Of a stretch of 46,229 nt of DNA, positions 26,609 to 35,634 are shown piece by piece. The position numbers were made by a program, and so were the translations under genes. Below the pieces are notes generated by a model. The model worked only from the letters and a program-made list of their open reading frames with translations. It was not told where the DNA came from and made no database searches. The DNA comes from an uncultured Verrucomicrobiota bacterium (GTDB lineage: Bacteria; Verrucomicrobiota; Verrucomicrobiia; Limisphaerales; UBA9464), in the NCBI GenBank assembly GCA_903835555.1, contig CAILNN010000223.1, positions 1-46,229 on the forward strand, in the 5' to 3' direction. The first letter of the stretch is position 1. Each line of letters starts with the position of its first letter.

Positions 26609-28057
26609 ATGAATCTTGAACCCGAATTCTTCTCCGAGAGGAGTCGATTCCTCTCTCGCCGTTGGTTTTTCCGCGACTGCGCCATGGGGCTTGGCGGTAT
26701 GGCCCTCGCTTCGTTGCTGGGCGAATCCCGTGCGCAAGGTGCCGCTCCGGTCGTAAGCAGCTCAACACAGGCCAAACTCCCCCACTTTCCCGGACGCGCC
26801 AAGTCGGTCATTTATCTCTTTATGGCCGGTGCGCCAAGTCAACTGGAGCTGTTTGACTACAAGCCAACCTTGGCAAAGTACAACGGCCAACCCGTCCCCA
26901 AGGATGTTTTGGGTGGCCAGACCTATGCGTTCATCAAACCTGACTCCGCGATCTACGCTCCCGAGTTCAAATTCGCCCAGTACGGACAGTCAGGCCAATG
27001 GATCAGCGAAGTGCTGCCTCATCTTGCTCAAGTCGCCGACGATCTCGCCGTCGTCCGGTCGGTCTCCACCGATGCCTTCAACCACGCTCCCGGGCAAATC
27101 TTCATGAACACCGGTTCCCAACAGTTTGGGAGACCCAGCTTTGGTTCCTGGGTGAGTTATGGTCTGGGGAGTGAATCGCAAGACCTCCCAGCCTTTGTCG
27201 TCTTAAACTCGGCCGGAGGCCTCAGCGGCGGGGCCGGCAATTACGGAGCCGGATTCCTTCCCACCGTTCACCAAGGGGTCCTCTTCCGGAAGGGGGCTGA
27301 CCCCGTTTTGTATCTGTCCAATCCCAAAGGGATGAGTCCGAATCTCCAACGGAAGACGTTGGATACGATCAAGGAACTCAACCAGGACCGCTTGGGCATC
27401 ATGGGTGACCCTGAGATCGCCACCCGCATTAACGCCTTCGAGCTGGCCTATCGGATGCAAATGAGTGCTCCGGAATTGGTCGACCTCTCGCGGGAATCGG
27501 CTGCCACCTTGGAGCTCTATGGCGCGGAACCGGGAAAGGCGTCGTTTGCCAATAATTGCCTGCTGGCACGCCGAATGGTCGAGCGTGGCGTCCGATTCGT
27601 TCAACTCTTCCACGAAGCTTGGGACCATCACAGCGACGTCAAGGGCGGGGTCAAGGGCCAGGCGGCGCTGACCGACAAAGCCTGTGCTGCTCTAATTAAA
27701 GACCTCAAGCAACGGGGCCTCCTCGATTCCACCTTGATCGTTTGGGGAGGCGAATTTGGTCGGACTCCCCAGGTGGAAGGAAGCGTTGAATTAGAGCGAT
27801 CCCTCGGACGCGACCATCACCCCCAAGCTTTTACCATGTGGATGGCGGGCGGTGGCGTGAAACCAGGCCTGTCACTCGGCCAGACCGATGATTTCGGATT
27901 TAACGTGGTCCGCGACCGCGTCCACGTCCATGATCTCCACGCCACCTTGATGCACCTTCTCGGCTTTAATCACGAAAAGTTGACTTACCGCTTCCAAGGA
28001 CGCGATTTCCGATTTACCGACGTCTTCGGCGAAGTGGTCTCGCCCCTGCTGGCTTAA
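26609..28057 (+). CDS. DUF1501 (sulfatase-like) exported protein
   Basis: The 482-residue protein is a DUF1501 member of the alkaline-phosphatase/sulfatase superfamily. Its N-terminus has a Tat-like twin arginine ([20 protein letters not shown]), followed by [20 protein letters not shown]. Later motifs include [25 protein letters not shown] and [20 protein letters not shown], which supply likely metal ligands (Asp, His). The substrate is not known. It is almost certainly in one operon with the DUF1549/1553 gene upstream. Confidence 0.92.
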   Translation: MNLEPEFFSERSRFLSRRWFFRDCAMGLGGMALASLLGESRAQGAAPVVSSSTQAKLPHFPGRAKSVIYLFMAGAPSQLELFDYKPTLAKYNGQPVPKDVLGGQTYAFIKPDSAIYAPEFKFAQYGQSGQWISEVLPHLAQVADDLAVVRSVSTDAFNHAPGQIFMNTGSQQFGRPSFGSWVSYGLGSESQDLPAFVVLNSAGGLSGGAGNYGAGFLPTVHQGVLFRKGADPVLYLSNPKGMSPNLQRKTLDTIKELNQDRLGIMGDPEIATRINAFELAYRMQMSAPELVDLSRESAATLELYGAEPGKASFANNCLLARRMVERGVRFVQLFHEAWDHHSDVKGGVKGQAALTDKACAALIKDLKQRGLLDSTLIVWGGEFGRTPQVEGSVELERSLGRDHHPQAFTMWMAGGGVKPGLSLGQTDDFGFNVVRDRVHVHDLHATLMHLLGFNHEKLTYRFQGRDFRFTDVFGEVVSPLLA

Positions 28058-28455
28058 CCGCCAGAGAAGAAGCGGCGTCTCACCGTTTTTCCAAAATAAC
28101 CCCGTGGTAGCCGACCTACCCCGAGTAAGAGTTGCAGACCGTTTCAATCCCAACCGGACAATGGCGCAAAGGTAACGGCGGCAGCGGTTTTGGTCGATCC
28201 GGCACGGCGTTTTTTGTGGTTCCTACCAAAGTCCGGGGCGCTTCCCGGGGAATTTATCGACGGGAAGTCCGCCAGGTCTTGGACTGCGCCAGTCCTCCGG
28301 CGCTTTGGATACGGCCGTGAAAATCCAATTGGCGAAACTCATTTTAAAAATTCGACACGAGGTCATTCCTTTACCCCACAAAAAATCCCCCAGACCGCCC
28401 CCCCATCGACGCGTCGCTTGCGCGGTCCGGATGCATTCCCTACGATTCCACCGGG
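28058..28455. other. Intergenic region dominated by dispersed repeats
   Basis: About 400 bases contain a decayed AGCGGC stem-loop (about 28069-28087) and copy 2 of the dispersed structured repeat (28204-28320). The rest has no recognisable gene. Reading frames here translate the repeat. Confidence 0.55.
28204..28320 (+). repeat. Dispersed structured repeat, copy 2
   Basis: This copy shares GTTTTTTGTGG, CTACCAAAGTCC and the core GTCCGCCAGGTCTTGGA with copy 1, and ends in GGCCGTGA. Its hairpin GCGCCAG-TCCT-CCGGCGC (28286-28303) carries one A-C mismatch, so the stem is slightly decayed. Confidence 0.8.
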
Positions 28456-28827
28456 ATGTTGCCCTTCCAAATCATCTTTAACCCGATCAGCACTGCCGAA
28501 TTGAATCGGATGCCGAAGGACCTCCAACTCCTCATCCTTGGACAGTTCCGAGGCCTTCCCTTGGAGATTCAACGCGAAAGCGCTGAATTTGGCCGATTAA
28601 CTCGCACGGGCAGAATCCTCCTGCGGTATCGCTTGGGGGACTATCGGGTATATTTTGAGCGACATCACTTGGGAGTCGTCGTCCACCGCATTCTGAACAA
28701 GCATTCCTTGAAAGACTTTTTGTTCCGCTCGAATTTGGATGGCGACGAGGATGCTAAACTCCAGGACAACCCCAAGTTTTGGGAACTTATCGAACAGGCC
28801 AAGACCATTCCCAACTCGGCACCCTGA
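28456..28827 (+). CDS. RelE/ParE-like protein
   Basis: The 123-residue protein has a RelE-like core: ILLRYRLGDYRVYFERHHLG followed by VVVHRILNKHSLKDFLFRSN, the strand pair plus basic C-terminal helix of the RelE/ParE superfamily. The N-terminal helix region includes LNRMPKDLQLLILGQF. No antitoxin gene lies beside it, so it may be orphan or non-toxic. The tail of about 25 residues is acidic and longer than in canonical RelE (about 95). The start at 28456 is an ATG without a clear ribosome-binding site. Confidence 0.6.
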   Translation: MLPFQIIFNPISTAELNRMPKDLQLLILGQFRGLPLEIQRESAEFGRLTRTGRILLRYRLGDYRVYFERHHLGVVVHRILNKHSLKDFLFRSNLDGDEDAKLQDNPKFWELIEQAKTIPNSAP

Positions 28828-28865
28828 CTAGCGTACCGTTTTTTTGGCCTTAATCTCCCATCTTC

Positions 28866-29756
28866 ATGGATTCCGAGCCCCCGGGCGAATACGGCGATTA
28901 TGGGATAGGGGTCCCTCCGTCCAGTCCTACCCTTCCACCTGTTTACCCGGAACCCTCCGCAACTCCCCCCCGGAAGAAAAATTTCTGGGGGCCGCTCGGG
29001 TTCATTGGAATCCTATTGGCAAAGTTTGGGAGCCTGTTGAAGTTTGTCGGCCCATTTGCCAAAACGGGCCTCTCCATGCTGCTCAGTATCTGGGTGTACA
29101 GTCAGCTCTTCGGCTGGAGCTATGGAATCGGCTTTGTCCTGCTGATTTTTGTTCACGAACTCGGCCATGTTTTTGCCGCCAAATGGAGTGGCATTCAGAT
29201 CAGCGCCCCGCTGTTCATTCCGTTCGTTGGAGCTCAAATACTCTTGCGACAGCAGCTTCCCGATGCCTGGGTTGAAGCCAGAATTGGTGTCGCCGGCCCA
29301 ATTGCCGGGACAGTCGCGGCTGTGGCCTGCCATGTTGCCTTTCTGGCGACCGGAATGCCGCTGCTCGCGGCCCTCGCGAATACCGGCTACTTCCTGAACT
29401 TTTTCAATCTGATCCCCATTGTTCCGCTTGATGGCGGGCGAATAATGGCTGCCATCTCTCCCTGGGCATGGCTTGTCGGCTACTCCATCATGGCCGCCTG
29501 GCTTGGCTTGGAGGTTTACGGGGCGCTCCAGCACGATGGGCCACCGCTGAGAGGAGGCTCCTTTATTCTTTTGATGGTGCTCGTTGTCAGTTTGCCCCGG
29601 GTGCTGCGACTCTTTCGCGGGTCAACCATGGAGGACCAGCGGTATTACTCAGTTTCTTCCCTTCGCCGATGGTCCATGGCGGGCGTCTACTTTGGCTTGG
29701 TCGCCTTCCTGTGGATCGGCATGCTCACGATTGGTCGCAGCGCCAATGTATTTTGA
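28866..29756 (+). CDS. M50 family site-2-type membrane metalloprotease
   Basis: The 296-residue protein begins with a proline-rich cytoplasmic segment, then several membrane helices. The zinc motif is HELGH (His97-Glu98-x-x-His101), followed by FAAKWSGIQISAPLFIPFVG, and the second motif is VPLDGGRIM with Asp189. These are the two hallmarks of M50 (site-2/RseP/SpoIVFB-like) intramembrane proteases. No PDZ domain is visible. The substrate is unknown. It precedes mutM by 33 bases on the same strand. Confidence 0.88.
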   Translation: MDSEPPGEYGDYGIGVPPSSPTLPPVYPEPSATPPRKKNFWGPLGFIGILLAKFGSLLKFVGPFAKTGLSMLLSIWVYSQLFGWSYGIGFVLLIFVHELGHVFAAKWSGIQISAPLFIPFVGAQILLRQQLPDAWVEARIGVAGPIAGTVAAVACHVAFLATGMPLLAALANTGYFLNFFNLIPIVPLDGGRIMAAISPWAWLVGYSIMAAWLGLEVYGALQHDGPPLRGGSFILLMVLVVSLPRVLRLFRGSTMEDQRYYSVSSLRRWSMAGVYFGLVAFLWIGMLTIGRSANVF

Positions 29757-29789
29757 TTCAACGCGACGAATAACACGCGTCTTCTTTGC

Positions 29790-30632
29790 ATGCCGGAATT
29801 GCCAGAAGTTGAGGTCCTTGTGCGTCATCTCGCGCCACGATTGGTTGGCAAACGAATTGAAGGCGTCCGAGTCCTCCATCCAAAACTTCTCCGTCCGAAT
29901 ACCCCCTCCGAATTGGCCCAAGCTCTCGTGGGGCGCGTTTTTGAATCTGTATCGCGCCGGGCGAAATACCTTCTTTTCCACCTCACACCGGACGGGTCTT
30001 CTAAGTGCCTTTTCGTCGGTCATCTTGGAATGACCGGACGCATGTTTCTTCAACCGAGGGATTCCCAACTCCCTCGCCACACCGGAGTCATTCTTGACCT
30101 TTCAAACGAAGCATTCGTCTTCGAAGACCCCCGCCGATTTGGTCGACTTCAGTTGGACACCACCTCTCTTTCAACCCTTGGACCTGAGCCTTGGGACGAT
30201 AAATTAACGCCTAAATGGTTGATAGATAGGTTCTTAGGATGTAGACAATCCATCAAGGTGAAATTGCTGGACCAAACGGTTGTCGCCGGAATCGGCAATA
30301 TCTACGCGAGTGAAATACTCCACCGGTCTCGCATCTCCCCGGTCCATCCCTCGGGAACCCTGAACCTCCATCAGTGTTCTCAACTGCACCAGTCCATCCA
30401 GAGCATCCTGACCGAAGCCATTCTCACGGGGACCCGGATTCCACTCGATTTTGCCCGTGGAATCGAGGGGTTGTTCTATTTTGGAACAGACTCCGCGACA
30501 ACAGGTTATGAGGAGCGATTTTCAGTCTATGGACGCCTCGGTATGCCGTGTCTCCAGTGCGGTACGAGTATCCAAAAGATCGTCCAATCGGCACGAAGCA
30601 CCTATTATTGCCCGACCTGTCAGCTTGGTTAA
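29790..30632 (+). CDS. mutM: Formamidopyrimidine-DNA glycosylase
   Basis: The 280-residue protein starts MPELPEVEVLVRHLAPRLVG; after Met removal Pro is the nucleophile and Glu3 the second catalytic residue. A basic RAKYLLFHL motif provides the conserved Lys. The C-terminus holds the zinc finger CLQCGTSIQKIVQSARSTYY followed by CPTC, with the conserved Arg. It excises oxidised purines such as 8-oxoguanine and nicks the abasic site. Length is normal. It lies just before the ribosomal block but is separated by about 235 bases. Confidence 0.96.
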   Translation: MPELPEVEVLVRHLAPRLVGKRIEGVRVLHPKLLRPNTPSELAQALVGRVFESVSRRAKYLLFHLTPDGSSKCLFVGHLGMTGRMFLQPRDSQLPRHTGVILDLSNEAFVFEDPRRFGRLQLDTTSLSTLGPEPWDDKLTPKWLIDRFLGCRQSIKVKLLDQTVVAGIGNIYASEILHRSRISPVHPSGTLNLHQCSQLHQSIQSILTEAILTGTRIPLDFARGIEGLFYFGTDSATTGYEERFSVYGRLGMPCLQCGTSIQKIVQSARSTYYCPTCQLG

Positions 30633-30867
30633 AGAATAGGAAAAGGGGGGGAATTCTCGTCGAAGGCTGCTGACCTTTTGTTGCAGACGTGAAAAATTTA
30701 GCAAAATACCCTTGCGGCTTACCGTCCGTTACGTAAGCTCTGCCTCCCGTTTTCGCTGAAATAGGCGAAGGGGAAAAATGGTTTGGCCGACAACCACTCT
30801 GCTCCAAGCAGATGGGAGTGATGGCCATCCTCACGAGAGCGCCGCTCCGTGCAATGAATTTTTTGCT
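30633..30867 (+). promoter_or_regulatory. Leader of the ribosomal-protein operon
   Basis: This stretch probably holds the promoter of the ribosomal block. A possible but weak promoter is TTGCGG, 16 bases, TAAGCT (about 30713-30740). Near 30746-30772 CCC and TTCGC can pair with GCGAA and GGG, enclosing the purine-rich AAGGGG located before an ATG at 30778. That ATG is in frame with rplB, so this could be a sequestered start or leader. I have no direct evidence for regulation. Confidence 0.3.
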
Positions 30868-31716
30868 GTGAAAACGTTTAGACCGTTAACGCCGTCCACG
30901 CGGTATCTTACCGTTCAGGACTTTTCGGATGTTACAAAAACATCCCCGGAGAAGTCGCTAGTCTATACCCGCAAGGGTACAGGCGGGCGCAACAACTACG
31001 GGCGGGTTGTCGTTCGCGCTCGCGGCGGCGGCCACAAGCGGAAAATCCGCATCGTCGATTTCCGGCGCTCCAAAAAAGGAGTCGCCGCGCAAGTTATCGC
31101 CATTGAGTACGATCCCGGTCGTAGCGCTCGAATCGCTTTGATCGAATACGCCGACAAGGAGCGCGCTTATATCGTTGCTCCAGACGGCCTAAAGGTCGGA
31201 GCTTCCGTCATGAGCGGGCCGACCGCTCCCCCTGATTTGGGAAATGCTCTTCCATTGGCCAACATTCCGGTCGGTATCCAGATTCACAATCTGGAGCTCT
31301 CTCCAGGTCGTGGCGGTCAGATTGTTCGTTCCGCTGGTTCCAGCGCCACTCTGATGTCCCGCGACGAAGGCTACGCGCAGGTGCGTCTGCCATCTGGCGA
31401 AATCCGCAAGATTCACGAGCAGTGCTTGGCCACCATCGGCCAAGTCAGCAATGCCCAGCACGAAAACGTCGTCTTGGGTAAAGCAGGTCGGAATATTCAT
31501 TTGGGCCGACGTCCGCTCACTCGCGGTATGTCGCGCAATCCGGTCGACCACCCGAACGGTGGCGGCCAGGGTAAATCAAAAGGTGGTGGCGGACGCCAAC
31601 ACCTCATGTCTCCTTGGGGCAAAGTTGCCAAGGGCGGACGTACTCGCAATAAACACAAGTTGTCGAATCGATTCATCGTGGTCCGTCGCGATGGCCGTCC
31701 GATGAAGCTGAAGTAA
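30868..31716 (+). CDS. rplB: 50S ribosomal protein L2 (uL2)
   Basis: The 282-residue product is uL2, beginning [15 protein letters not shown] and containing [20 protein letters not shown] and the conserved C-terminal [20 protein letters not shown]. It is needed for subunit association and the peptidyl-transferase centre. The GTG at 30868 is listed because homologues begin at this point. The frame is open to an ATG at 30778 with a good AAGGGG site, which would add 30 residues with no ribosomal character. Upstream rplW is absent. Confidence 0.93.
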   Translation: MKTFRPLTPSTRYLTVQDFSDVTKTSPEKSLVYTRKGTGGRNNYGRVVVRARGGGHKRKIRIVDFRRSKKGVAAQVIAIEYDPGRSARIALIEYADKERAYIVAPDGLKVGASVMSGPTAPPDLGNALPLANIPVGIQIHNLELSPGRGGQIVRSAGSSATLMSRDEGYAQVRLPSGEIRKIHEQCLATIGQVSNAQHENVVLGKAGRNIHLGRRPLTRGMSRNPVDHPNGGGQGKSKGGGGRQHLMSPWGKVAKGGRTRNKHKLSNRFIVVRRDGRPMKLK

Positions 31717-31720
31717 ACCT

Positions 31721-32002
31721 ATGGGTCGCTCACTAAAAAAGGGTCCGTTTGTTGAACCTTCTTTGATGGTCCGGATTGAAAAGGCCCGGGTCGCTAAAAC
31801 GAAGGCTCCAATCAAGACTTGGTCGCGTCGCTCGACCATCACTCCGGAATTCGTTGGACTGACGTTCAACGTGCATAACGGCAAGGTCTTTAACCCCGTG
31901 TTCGTCACCGAAAACATGGTGGGTCATAAACTAGGCGAATTTTCGTTCACCCGAACATTCAAGAAGCACGGTGCGCATACCGCCAAGGCGGAAGCCAAGT
32001 AG
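31721..32002 (+). CDS. rpsS: 30S ribosomal protein S19 (uS19)
   Basis: The 93-residue product starts [16 protein letters not shown] and contains [20 protein letters not shown] and [16 protein letters not shown], the uS19 signature. It binds 16S rRNA in the head of the 30S subunit near uS13. It starts four bases after the rplB stop without a visible Shine-Dalgarno sequence, suggesting translational coupling. Confidence 0.98.
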   Translation: MGRSLKKGPFVEPSLMVRIEKARVAKTKAPIKTWSRRSTITPEFVGLTFNVHNGKVFNPVFVTENMVGHKLGEFSFTRTFKKHGAHTAKAEAK

Positions 32003-32038
32003 TGGTTCAAGAATAACGGTCAAAACCAGGGATTTACG

Positions 32039-32374
32039 ATGGAAGTCGAGGCAACATACAAAAATTTCCGAATGTCAGCGCAGAAGGTCCGCGAGGTCGT
32101 GCGCCAAATTCAGGGACTGAATGCTCAGCAGGCGCTGGCCGTGCTGCAATTCGTCCCCCGCAAGTCCGCGCGAGCTGTTGCTCAAACGCTCAAATCGGCA
32201 ATCGCCAACGCGGAGAACAATCACCAGTTGAAACCGGAATCATTGGTCGTTCATCGGGCGTTCGCTCAGACTGCTGTGAGTTTCAAGCGGTTTATTCCAA
32301 AGGCACGCGGATCGGCCGGTCCGATCATCAAGCGTTCCTGCCATATCAAGATTATTGTCAGCGGTAAAGCCTAA
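32039..32374 (+). CDS. rplV: 50S ribosomal protein L22 (uL22)
   Basis: The 111-residue product has the uL22 core: YKNFRMSAQKVREVVRQIQG, KSAIANAENNHQ and the C-terminal KRFIPKARGSAGPIIKRSCH that forms the exit-tunnel hairpin. Length is normal (about 110). The ATG follows AGGGA by about seven bases, one of the better ribosome-binding sites in the block. Confidence 0.98.
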   Translation: MEVEATYKNFRMSAQKVREVVRQIQGLNAQQALAVLQFVPRKSARAVAQTLKSAIANAENNHQLKPESLVVHRAFAQTAVSFKRFIPKARGSAGPIIKRSCHIKIIVSGKA

Positions 32375-32380
32375 CCGATT

Positions 32381-33091
32381 ATGGGACAAAAGACGAATCC
32401 GGTCGGCCTACGTATTCCGCTGACCAAAGACTGGCGCTCCAAATGGTACGCCAACAACCGAGATTTCGGCGGTCTTTTTTACGAAGATTTCATTATCCGC
32501 TCGACCCTCAAGCGCAAGCTCGAGTCCGCCGCTGTTCCGCGGATCAACATCGAACGTGCAGCTAATCGCTGCCGCGTGACCATCTTTACGGCTCGCCCGG
32601 GTGTCGTAATCGGTCGAAAAGGATCGGAAATCGACAAGCTCAAAGAGGAATTGTCCAAGCTGACCGGCAAAGAGGTCTACGTGGATATCCAGGAGATCAA
32701 ACAACCCGAGATCGATGCGCAGTTGGTCGCGGAAAACATCGCCCTTCAGTTGGAACGTCGTGTCGGACATCGCCGAGCCATGAAAAAGGCCGTCCAGACC
32801 GCCATGGACTTTGGTGTCGAAGGAATCAAGATTCGCTGTGGTGGCCGTTTGGGTGGTTCTGAAATCGCCCGCGTTGAGAAATACCACGAGGGTCGCGTTC
32901 CTCTCCATACCCTCCGTGCCAATATTGAGTATGGCTTCGCGGAGGCGAACACCGTTTACGGAAAACTGGGCGTCAAGTGCTGGATTTGCAAAGGCGAGAT
33001 CAGCAAGGCCGACCTTAAGAAACCTGTCTTGCCCCTCAAGACGGGTGAACAACCCGCTGGCAAACAACCGCAACCAGTTCATCAAGGATAA
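32381..33091 (+). CDS. rpsC: 30S ribosomal protein S3 (uS3)
   Basis: The 236-residue product is uS3, starting MGQKTNPVGLRIPLTKDW, with a KH domain (ARPGVVIGRKGSEIDKLKEE) and the C-terminal GRLGGSEIARVEKYHEGRVP. It lines the mRNA entry channel. The C-terminal tail (TGEQPAGKQPQPVHQG) is variable and polar. It starts six bases after rplV. Confidence 0.98.
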   Translation: MGQKTNPVGLRIPLTKDWRSKWYANNRDFGGLFYEDFIIRSTLKRKLESAAVPRINIERAANRCRVTIFTARPGVVIGRKGSEIDKLKEELSKLTGKEVYVDIQEIKQPEIDAQLVAENIALQLERRVGHRRAMKKAVQTAMDFGVEGIKIRCGGRLGGSEIARVEKYHEGRVPLHTLRANIEYGFAEANTVYGKLGVKCWICKGEISKADLKKPVLPLKTGEQPAGKQPQPVHQG

Positions 33092-33097
33092 CGATTT

Positions 33098-33517
33098 ATG
33101 GCTATGATGCCGGCCCGGGTTAAATACCGGAAAATGCAACGAGGCAGCCGTACGGGTATCGCCTCACGCGGAAACACGGTCGCTTTCGGCGAATACGGCC
33201 TCCAGGCTCTCGAACGATGCTGGATGGACACGAAGCAAATCGAGGCGGCACGCGTCGCCATCACCCGCCACCTCAAGCGGCGTGGCAAGGTTTGGATTCG
33301 AATTTTCCCGGACAAGAGCTTCACCAAGAAACCTCTCGAAGTCCGAATGGGAACTGGAAAAGGAGCGGTTGAGTCCTGGGTCGCGGTGATCCGCCCCGCT
33401 AGTATCCTGTTTGAAGTGGATGGCGTACCCGAAGCGCTCGCACGCGAATCGATGCGACTCGCCGCCACCAAGTTGCCCATTCCCACCAAGTTTATCGCCC
33501 GGCACAAGCTCGGCTGA
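33098..33517 (+). CDS. rplP: 50S ribosomal protein L16 (uL16)
   Basis: The 139-residue product begins [20 protein letters not shown] and contains the conserved [20 protein letters not shown] and [15 protein letters not shown]. It shapes the A-site tRNA binding region of the 50S subunit. The ATG has AAGGA about ten bases upstream. Confidence 0.98.
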   Translation: MAMMPARVKYRKMQRGSRTGIASRGNTVAFGEYGLQALERCWMDTKQIEAARVAITRHLKRRGKVWIRIFPDKSFTKKPLEVRMGTGKGAVESWVAVIRPASILFEVDGVPEALARESMRLAATKLPIPTKFIARHKLG

Positions 33518-33521
33518 TCCC

Positions 33522-33743
33522 ATGGCCAAGAAAAATTATAACGAATTGACAGCTCAGGAGCTGACGGCCAAGGGCCGCGAAATGCGTCAGGAGTTGTTCA
33601 ACCTACGACTTCAGCAGGCAACCGCCCGGCTGGAGAAACCGCACCGTATTCGTGAACTCCGCAGGGAAATCGCGCGGTCAGAAACCAGCCTGACGACGGT
33701 CCGTCAAAAGGCCGTGGCAACCTCGTCAACTTCGAAAGCTTAA
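33522..33743 (+). CDS. rpmC: 50S ribosomal protein L29 (uL29)
   Basis: The 73-residue product has the uL29 two-helix pattern: ELTAKGREMRQELFNLRLQQ, the middle TARLEKPHRIRELRREIARS, then a short tail. The longer frame beginning at 33411 overlaps rplP and is rejected; the ATG at 33522 lies four bases after the rplP stop. uL29 sits near the exit tunnel and contacts the signal-recognition particle. Confidence 0.95.
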   Translation: MAKKNYNELTAQELTAKGREMRQELFNLRLQQATARLEKPHRIRELRREIARSETSLTTVRQKAVATSSTSKA

Positions 33744-33752
33744 TTACGTCCT

Positions 33753-34064
33753 ATGGCTGAATCGGTCGAAAATCCAGTCGCAGTTAGCCCAGTCGGGCAT
33801 CGCAAGGAACGGGTGGGAGAGGTCGTTTCCGACAAGATGAAAAAAACCATCATCGTCGAGGTTCGGCGCCGTTTCCAACATCCCGAATTCAAGAAGGTTG
33901 TCTCCAGCTCCAATACGTTCTGTGCTCATGATGAACACGGAATCGCCAAGCACGGTGACTTGGTCCGTATCGAAGAGACACGTCCTTTGTCAAAGACCAA
34001 GCGTTGGCGTTTGGTGGAAGTCCTGAACGCAGACGGTACGTCGCGCGTCACGCCGACTGCCTGA
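33753..34064 (+). CDS. rpsQ: 30S ribosomal protein S17 (uS17)
   Basis: The 103-residue product has the uS17 core [20 protein letters not shown] and [20 protein letters not shown]. The first 15-18 residues ([15 protein letters not shown]) and a C-terminal tail are additional to the usual 84-residue form. It binds 16S rRNA in the body of the 30S subunit. No clear ribosome-binding site precedes the ATG. Confidence 0.97.
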   Translation: MAESVENPVAVSPVGHRKERVGEVVSDKMKKTIIVEVRRRFQHPEFKKVVSSSNTFCAHDEHGIAKHGDLVRIEETRPLSKTKRWRLVEVLNADGTSRVTPTA

Positions 34065-34089
34065 GTCGTTTCATCAATCGAGAACCATT

Positions 34090-34455
34090 ATGCTGCAAAT
34101 TCGTTCCAGTCTGGACGTCGCTGATAACACGGGTGCCAAGGTCGCTTGGACCATCGGTGTCATTGGGCGCAACCAGCGATATGCCCGCGTCGGGGATATT
34201 ATCAAGATTCACATCAAGGAAGCCGCTCCTGATGGAACCGTCAAGAAGGGGGAGGTTCAAACCGCTGTCGTTGTCCGAACCAGGGAGGTTATTCGCCGAA
34301 ATGATGGCTCCTGTCTTCGATTCGACCGCAATGCTGTCGTCATCATCGACAAGGATAACAATCCTCGGGGAACCCGCATCTTTGGTCCCGTAGCCCGCGA
34401 ATTGCGGGAAAAACGGTTCATGAAGATCATCTCGCTCGCCCCGGAGGTCATTTGA
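34090..34455 (+). CDS. rplN: 50S ribosomal protein L14 (uL14)
   Basis: The 121-residue product starts [20 protein letters not shown] and includes [20 protein letters not shown] and [18 protein letters not shown], the uL14 signature. It contacts 16S rRNA at an intersubunit bridge. Length is normal. Confidence 0.98.
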   Translation: MLQIRSSLDVADNTGAKVAWTIGVIGRNQRYARVGDIIKIHIKEAAPDGTVKKGEVQTAVVVRTREVIRRNDGSCLRFDRNAVVIIDKDNNPRGTRIFGPVARELREKRFMKIISLAPEVI

Positions 34456-34466
34456 TTCGCAGGACC

Positions 34467-34790
34467 ATGAATAAAGTTCCGAAAATACGTTTTCACGTGC
34501 GGCGCGGTGACGAAGTCGTCGTCATTGCCGGTTCCGCCAAAGGCCGTCGCGGGAAGATCACCCGCGTTCTGACCAAACGCCAAGCTGTTGTCTTGGAAGC
34601 AACAGACGAACGCGCTAATGAGCAGGATGAACGTCGCCGTTTGGTAAAGCCCGTTCTCCACGCACAGCGCAAGAGCCAGCAAAATCCACAAGGCGGTTTG
34701 TTGTGGCTCGAAGGCCCCATACATATCTCCAATGTGATGAAGGCAGAGGAATACACCCGCCGCCAGGAGTCCGAGTCGACCCAACCCTAA
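34467..34790 (+). CDS. rplX: 50S ribosomal protein L24 (uL24)
   Basis: The 107-residue product contains the KOW motif HVRRGDEVVVIAGSAKGRRG and the later GGLLWLEGPIHISNVM segment of uL24. The frame could start with a TTG at 34452 overlapping the rplN stop, but the ATG at 34467 is preceded by AGGA and fits homologues. It is an early assembly protein of the 50S subunit. Confidence 0.95.
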   Translation: MNKVPKIRFHVRRGDEVVVIAGSAKGRRGKITRVLTKRQAVVLEATDERANEQDERRRLVKPVLHAQRKSQQNPQGGLLWLEGPIHISNVMKAEEYTRRQESESTQP

Positions 34791-34802
34791 GGCCGGTACC
34801 CG

Positions 34803-35342
34803 ATGAAACCCCGTCTCTATACCAAATACGTTGAAGAGGTTGCCCCAGCACTCAAATCGAGTCGCGGGTACACCAATCCACACCAAATTCCCAAGATCGA
34901 AAAGATCGTGGTCAATATGGGTGTCCGCTGCGATTCCGAAAAGGGATCAATCGAAGAGGCTGTTAAGGAGCTTTCGATGATTACCGGCCAAAAGCCAATC
35001 ATCACCAAAGCCAAAAAAAGCGTCGCCAATTTTAAACTCCGGCAGGGTCAAAATGTCGGATGCAAGGTCACCTTGCGTCGTACCCAGATGTGGGAGTTTT
35101 TGGACCGGTTGGTCACGTCGGCTCTCCCGCGCATCCGCGACTTCCGTGGCATCTCGCCCCGTAAATTTGACGGTCGTGGTGCCTATTCCATCGGGTTGCC
35201 CGATCAGACCATCTTTCCAGAGATTGAATTGGACAAAATTAAACGCCAACAAGGAATGGATGTCACCATCGTAACCACGGCTGACAAGGATGATGAAGCC
35301 TTGGAGCTGCTGCGTTTGTTGGGTATGCCATTTTCCAAATAA
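34803..35342 (+). CDS. rplE: 50S ribosomal protein L5 (uL5)
   Basis: The 179-residue product has uL5 motifs: [40 protein letters not shown] and [20 protein letters not shown]. It binds 5S rRNA and the P-site tRNA. Length is normal. AAGG lies about nine bases before the ATG. Confidence 0.98.
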   Translation: MKPRLYTKYVEEVAPALKSSRGYTNPHQIPKIEKIVVNMGVRCDSEKGSIEEAVKELSMITGQKPIITKAKKSVANFKLRQGQNVGCKVTLRRTQMWEFLDRLVTSALPRIRDFRGISPRKFDGRGAYSIGLPDQTIFPEIELDKIKRQQGMDVTIVTTADKDDEALELLRLLGMPFSK

Positions 35343-35359
35343 CTTTCGCCGATACGCTT

Positions 35360-35629
35360 ATGCCAAAAAAATCGTGGCTCGAACGAAACAAGAAGAAATC
35401 TGAGACGGTCAAGAAATTTGCCGTTCTTCGCGCGGAGCTCAAGGCCAAGGGAGATTATGCTGCCCTGGCAAAGCTTCCTCGTAACGCAAGCCCAGTGCGG
35501 GTTGTCAATCGTTGCCGATTCAGTGGTCGTCGCCGCGCCTATCTCCGAAAATTTGGTTGTTCACGTCTGACCTTTCGTCAAGCAGCGTTGAATGGCATGA
35601 TTCCCGGTGTCACTAAAGCCAGTTGGTAA
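35360..35629 (+). CDS. rpsN: 30S ribosomal protein S14 (uS14), zinc-free type
   Basis: The 89-residue product is the long uS14 form lacking CxxC pairs. It has [20 protein letters not shown] and the C-terminal [15 protein letters not shown]. The start has TACGCTT directly before the ATG and no Shine-Dalgarno sequence; the same context precedes rplF. Confidence 0.97.
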   Translation: MPKKSWLERNKKKSETVKKFAVLRAELKAKGDYAALAKLPRNASPVRVVNRCRFSGRRRAYLRKFGCSRLTFRQAALNGMIPGVTKASW

Positions 35630-35634
35630 TTGCC

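Noticed and set aside
34257-34886. 209-codon minus-strand frame across rplN, rplX and rplE
   Set aside because: It is a shadow of three conserved ribosomal-protein genes.
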